This document shows, piece after piece, positions 61,012-64,000 of a stretch of 64,000 nt of DNA (its first letter is position 1; each line of letters opens with the position of its first letter). Source of the DNA: Nonomuraea endophytica. GTDB taxonomy: Bacteria; Actinomycetota; Actinomycetes; Streptosporangiales; Streptosporangiaceae. A model generated the notes under the pieces. The model had not been told where the DNA came from. It made no database searches and was given only the letters and a program-made list of their open reading frames with translations. The position numbers and the translations under genes were made by a program. The stretch is from the NCBI RefSeq assembly GCF_014203235.1, contig NZ_JACHIN010000005.1, positions 620,001 through 684,000 of the forward strand, written 5' to 3'.

Positions 61012-61037
61012 TGAGACGAATGGATCTAGATGTCTCA
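61012..61037. promoter_or_regulatory. Inverted repeat TGAGAC-N14-GTCTCA
   Basis: Perfect 6-bp arms (61012-17, 61032-37) flank a spacer that holds the palindrome ATCTAGAT (61024-31). It is 23 nt upstream of the small unknown gene. It could be an operator; no regulator can be assigned. Confidence 0.3.
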
Positions 61038-61061
61038 TGTCTACTACACCGGGGAGGGCGG

Positions 61062-61079
61062 CGGGCGGGTGATCGCCCG
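61062..61079. terminator. GC hairpin downstream of the Crp-type gene
   Basis: CGGGCG (61062-67) and CGCCCG (61074-79) form a 6-bp stem with a 6-nt loop, 24 nt past the stop of the minus-strand Crp-family gene. It probably ends that transcript. No T-tract is present. Confidence 0.4.
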
Positions 61080-61102
61080 TGAGTCCCGTCACACGCGGCG
61101 CC

Positions 61103-61795
61103 CTACGGCAGCGACGGGCGGCGGGAGCGGTGGCGGGCGCGCCGGGTGAGCTGCGGGGCGTCGAGGATGAGGAGGTCGCCGCCGTCCCTGGTGATCCAGC
61201 CCCGGCGGGTGAAGTCGACGAGGATCTGGTTGACGCGTTCACGCGAGGCCCGTACGTGGTGGGCGAGGTCGTCCTGGCTGAGGTCCAGCGTCAGGCGCAG
61301 TCCCACGCTGGTACGGCGGGCGAAGCGGGCCCCCTGCTCCACCAGGACCCTGGCCACCCGGGTGGCCACGTCCACGCCCGCCGCGTCCTCGATGCGGTCG
61401 TTCATCCGCCGGATGCGCGCGGCCAGCAATCCCATGACCCGGCGGGCGGCCTCGGGATGCCGGTCGATCCAGTCCGACATCTCCTTGACCGGAGCGCGGT
61501 AGGCGGTCGTCTCCTGGACGGCGGTGGCCGTGGCCTGGCGCGGAGCCGTGTCGAACAGGCGCAGTTCGCCCAGGAGCTCCCCCGGCCCGGCCATGTTCAG
61601 CAGGATCTCGCCGCCCTCGGGGCTGGGCCTGGTCGCCTTCACCTTGCCGCTCAGCAGGACCAGGACGCAGTCACCCGGCTCGCCTTCGGTGAAGAGCCTG
61701 GCGCCGCGCGGGAAGGCGGCGTGCTCCGCCAGCGACAGGAAGTCGGCCACCACCTCCTCCGCCAGCCCGTCCAGCAGCGGGATCCCGCCGTTCAC
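61103..61795 (-). CDS. Crp/Fnr-family transcriptional regulator
   Basis: A 230-residue protein with an N-terminal cyclic-nucleotide-binding-like barrel (FPRGARLFTEGEPGDCVLVLLSGKVKATRPSPEGGEILLNMAGPGELLGELRLFDTAPRQATATA) and a C-terminal winged helix (LTLDLSQDDLAHHVRASRERVNQILVDFTRRGWITRDGG). The phosphate-binding GELxxxxxxxRxATA pattern is mostly kept, so nucleotide binding is possible; no Fnr-type cysteine cluster exists. GTG 61795 overlaps the stop of the SnoaL-like gene, so the two are coupled. Confidence 0.9.
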   Translation of the reverse strand: MNGGIPLLDGLAEEVVADFLSLAEHAAFPRGARLFTEGEPGDCVLVLLSGKVKATRPSPEGGEILLNMAGPGELLGELRLFDTAPRQATATAVQETTAYRAPVKEMSDWIDRHPEAARRVMGLLAARIRRMNDRIEDAAGVDVATRVARVLVEQGARFARRTSVGLRLTLDLSQDDLAHHVRASRERVNQILVDFTRRGWITRDGGDLLILDAPQLTRRARHRSRRPSLP

Positions 61796-62211
61796 GGCAG
61801 CAGTCCGAAGGTCTGGGCCAGGGCGTACTCGTCGGCCAGGAACCAGGCCTCCACCACCTTGCCATCGGCCAGCCGCCAGATGCCGACCTCCAGCACCTCC
61901 ACCGGCCGCCCGGTCGGCTCCTGGCCGAACAAGTGGCCGTCGTGGGTGGCGTGGATGGTCCACACCGCCCACACCCGGTCACCCTTGGCGATCATCGCGT
62001 GGATCTCGTCGGCCCGGTCGGGCAGGCCCTCCGGCGTATAGGAGGCGCCGGAGCGCGCGGCCAGGTGGGCCATGCCCCGCCGGTGAATACGGACGCCGGG
62101 CGACATGTAGGCTTTCCGGCCCTCCACCGTGGCGCGGCGCAGGGCGCGGACGACCTCCAGGTTGCGCAACTCCTCCTGGGTGTACGCCTGCGCGGCGGGG
62201 TCTGCCAGCAA
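61792..62211 (-). CDS. SnoaL-like (NTF2-fold) protein
   Basis: A 139-residue NTF2-fold protein of the SnoaL/ester-cyclase type: VVRALRRATVEGRKAYMSPGVRIHRRGM at the start, VWAVWTIHATHDGHLFGQEPTGRPVEVLEVGIWRLADGKVVEAWFLADEYALAQTFGLLP at the end. It begins with TTG, supported by GGAG 8 nt upstream. The pocket residues give no clear function; it may be a small-molecule-binding or hydrolase protein. Cotranscribed with the Crp-type regulator. Confidence 0.8.
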   Translation of the reverse strand: MLADPAAQAYTQEELRNLEVVRALRRATVEGRKAYMSPGVRIHRRGMAHLAARSGASYTPEGLPDRADEIHAMIAKGDRVWAVWTIHATHDGHLFGQEPTGRPVEVLEVGIWRLADGKVVEAWFLADEYALAQTFGLLP

Positions 62212-62250
62212 CGGAGTGCTCCTCTCACAGGCTCACCTGAATCCAGCGTC

Positions 62251-63207
62251 TCACGGACTGGTCAGGAAATATCCGGACACGTCGATGGGGTTTTCGGCCA
62301 GGCCGTATGTCCGCATCGCGTCGGCGATGCGCTGCACCTGCGGACGCAGCGTGGCGACGTCCGCCGTCTCCAGGTACTTGTTGACGATGACCTTGTTCGC
62401 CACCGCCGCCTCGATCGTGGTGAACTTCGGCAGCGCCGCCTTCACCTCGTCCGGATGGGCGTTGGCGTACGCGGTCGCCTTGAGCAGCGCCCGCTGGAAC
62501 CCGGCCAGCGCCCTGCCGTTGGCCGCCGCGTACTTGTCGGAGACCAGGTAGCCGCCCACCGCGTACCCCTCCAGCTCCCCCGAGGAGGTGTCGAAGACCG
62601 ACCTGGCCCCGAGCTGGTCGATCATGAGGGTCCTGAACGGGTCGCTCGTGCAGGTCGCGGCCACCTCTCCCGACTCCAGCACGTTCGCGTGCTCCGGCGG
62701 CGCCACCGGCGTGAACGCGATCGTGTCCGCGGGCAGCCCCTGGGCCTTGAGCGCGGAGCGCACGTTGAGAATGCAGATCGTGCTCGGCGACAGCACGGCC
62801 AGCTTCTGCCCCTTCAGGTCGGCCAGGGTCCGGGCGCGTGAGCCCTTGCCCACGAGCACCTGCTGCGACCCGGTGACCGCGGTGTCGGTCAGGGCGACGA
62901 GCTTCACGCCGAGGCCCTTGGAGTACGCGCTGAGCCCGCTCACCACGTTGGCCCAGGCCATGTCCACCTGGCCGCCGACGACCGCCTCGACGGTGCTGCC
63001 CGAGCCGAGGTCCACGTCGGCCTTGACGGTCAGGCCCTCCGCGGCGAAGAAGCCCTTGTCCATGGCCAGGTGCAGCGGAACGTTGCTGACGTTGGCCGGA
63101 TTGCTGATGGTGATCGAGATGGGGCCGGCCGAGGAGGCCGGCGCCGGCCCGCCCCCGCAACCGGCGACGAGCAAGGCTGCCACGCAGATGACGATGGTGC
63201 GTTTCAC
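62251..63207 (-). CDS. SsuA/NMT1-type ABC substrate-binding lipoprotein
   Basis: A 318-residue binding protein for nitrate/sulfonate/taurine/thiamine-precursor-type importers. Signal peptide with lipobox LVAGC (Cys17) followed by GGG; then ISITISNPANVSNVPLHLAMDKGFFAAEGLTVKADVDLGSGSTVEAVVGGQVDMAWANVV, the usual NMT1/SsuA beginning. GTG 63207 is the start. It lies 9 nt after the ATPase gene. The ligand cannot be read from sequence. Confidence 0.9.
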   Translation of the reverse strand: MKRTIVICVAALLVAGCGGGPAPASSAGPISITISNPANVSNVPLHLAMDKGFFAAEGLTVKADVDLGSGSTVEAVVGGQVDMAWANVVSGLSAYSKGLGVKLVALTDTAVTGSQQVLVGKGSRARTLADLKGQKLAVLSPSTICILNVRSALKAQGLPADTIAFTPVAPPEHANVLESGEVAATCTSDPFRTLMIDQLGARSVFDTSSGELEGYAVGGYLVSDKYAAANGRALAGFQRALLKATAYANAHPDEVKAALPKFTTIEAAVANKVIVNKYLETADVATLRPQVQRIADAMRTYGLAENPIDVSGYFLTSP

Positions 63208-63216
63208 GGGCTCTCC

Positions 63217-63975
63217 TCAGGACGCGTCCTTGATGTGCTGGGCCACGACGCTGCGCTGGCGCACGAACGCCGGCAGCGACTTGGTGACGATCTGATCGCG
63301 TACGCGAGGCAGCTCGATGACGAGCTCGGCCAGCACGCTCCCCGGCGACCTGCGCAGGACGACGAGCCGGTCGGCCAGATAGACCGACTCGTCGATGTCG
63401 TGGGTGACGAACAGGATCGTCATCCCGAACTCCAGATGGACCCGGCGGGTCAGGTCCTCCAGGCCCGAACGGGTCTGGGCGTCGACGGAGGCGAACGGCT
63501 CGTCCATCAGCAGCACCTTCGGCCGGTAGGCCAGCGCGCGGGCGATGGCGACGCGCTGCTGCATGCCGCCGGACAGCTGCCAGGGGTAACGCTCGTGCTT
63601 GCCCTCCAGCCCGACCGCGGCCAGCGAGCGTTCCACCCGCTCCTGGCGCTCGGCCTTCGGCAGCCGCAGCGTCTCCAGCGGGAACTCGACGTTCTGCCCC
63701 ACCTTCATCCACGGGAACAGCGAGCGCCCGTAGTCCTGGAAGACCACGGCCAGGCCCTCCGGGACGCCGCTCACCTCCTCGCCGTGCACCCGCACCTCGC
63801 CGCGCGTGGCCGGGACGAGCCCGGCCACGCACTTGAGCAGCGTCGTCTTGCCGCACCCGGACGGACCGACGATCGACAGCAGCTCGCCCTCCCGCACCTC
63901 GAAGGAGAGATTGTGCAGCGCCGGGTTCCCCTCCCCGTAGCTTTTGGACAGGTTGCTCACCTGGAGTGCGGTCAT
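63217..63975 (-). CDS. SsuB/TauB-type ABC transporter ATPase
   Basis: A 252-residue ATPase of the nitrate/sulfonate/taurine importer family: Walker A GPSGCGKTT, Q-loop VFQDYGRSLFPW, signature LSGGMQQR, Walker B VLLMDEPFASVD and H-loop VTHDIDE. The FPWMKVGQNVEFPL segment is typical for the family. GGAGTCGCC precedes the ATG. It is followed by the binding protein and preceded by the end of another minus-strand gene at the window edge, expected to be the permease. Confidence 0.93.
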   Translation of the reverse strand: MTALQVSNLSKSYGEGNPALHNLSFEVREGELLSIVGPSGCGKTTLLKCVAGLVPATRGEVRVHGEEVSGVPEGLAVVFQDYGRSLFPWMKVGQNVEFPLETLRLPKAERQERVERSLAAVGLEGKHERYPWQLSGGMQQRVAIARALAYRPKVLLMDEPFASVDAQTRSGLEDLTRRVHLEFGMTILFVTHDIDESVYLADRLVVLRRSPGSVLAELVIELPRVRDQIVTKSLPAFVRQRSVVAQHIKDAS

Positions 63976-63988
63976 GAGGGGCGACTCC

Positions 63989-64000
63989 TTAGAACGCGCC
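63989..64000 (-). CDS. 3' end of an upstream gene, probably the ABC permease (partial)
   Basis: The window edge reads, on the minus strand, ...GGC GCG TTC TAA, a possible C-terminal Gly-Ala-Phe and stop 13 nt before the ATPase start, with GGAGTC directly after it. In SsuABC-like operons the permease gene adjoins the ATPase gene. Only a few codons are visible, so this rests on spacing and operon logic alone. Confidence 0.25.
   Translation of the reverse strand, partial: GAF

Overview
The window is very GC-rich and has dense gene packing, ATGA/GTGA stop-start overlaps, many GTG starts, and actinobacterial families (F420-type LLM oxidoreductase, MsiK-like ATPase, ROK, LacI and FadR regulators, an MreBCD-PBP2-RodA cluster). 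This fits a filamentous, sporulating actinomycete. A complete Entner-Doudoroff (ED) operon together with the mre cluster makes a Streptosporangiaceae/Nonomuraea-like host my best guess; that is inference, not proof. No rRNA, tRNA, CRISPR array, transposase or phage gene was recognised.

Layout. 0.25-2.1 kb: a PCu(A)C copper-chaperone lipoprotein overlapping a Tat-exported DyP-type peroxidase. 2.2-4.2 kb: an ArsC/Spx-like protein and a lipoprotein carrying an OmpA domain. 4.2-11.4 kb: a ROK repressor divergent from zwf-edd-glk-eda, followed by a convergent IclR regulator; this is a self-contained glucose-to-pyruvate ED module. 11.5-16.9 kb: mreB-mreC-mreD-mrdA-rodA for cell or spore wall synthesis. 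17.0-23.9 kb: a TPP enzyme with altered cofactor-motif residues, a Ser/Thr kinase with an exported sensor domain, a NarL-type two-component pair and a membrane protein. 23.9-29.6 kb: GH13 glucosidase-LacI-PfkB operon, divergent MsiK-like ABC ATPase, FadR-type regulator.

29.8-44.3 kb is a catabolic region: an IclR regulator and a NIPSNAP-like protein divergent from a cyclase-PrpD pair; NUDIX; TetR divergent from an FAD monooxygenase; then a ten-gene minus-strand operon (MaoC hydratase, LLM oxidoreductase, CaiB CoA-transferase, PrpD, triple RidA-like protein, split MaoC heterodimer, Ltp2-like thiolase/aldolase, DUF35, acyl-CoA dehydrogenase). Eight of its nine junctions abut or overlap within 8 nt and the ninth is 10 nt. 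It reads as one CoA-ester degradation pathway whose substrate I cannot name, and it is the best candidate here for an undescribed system.

44.6-60.2 kb: ACT-domain protein, ROK regulator divergent from a GH20 hexosaminidase, SRPBCC/ArsR pair, and a maltose/maltodextrin system (MalE-, MalF-, MalG-like proteins and a second LacI) divergent from a 1,931-residue amylase-pullulanase. Phased TGCAA/CTTGC half-sites occur upstream of both sugar loci, so the two LacI paralogues probably read the same operator, and the MsiK-like ATPase probably energises the MalFG-like permease, which has no ATPase gene beside it. 60.2-64.0 kb: TetR, a small unknown protein, a Crp-type regulator with a SnoaL-like partner, and a nitrate/taurine-type ABC importer running off the right edge.

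A theme across the window is in-frame minisatellites (21, 27, 30, 33 and 42 bp units) inside otherwise conserved genes, plus 25-bp units between genes, as if coding minisatellites expand easily in this genome.
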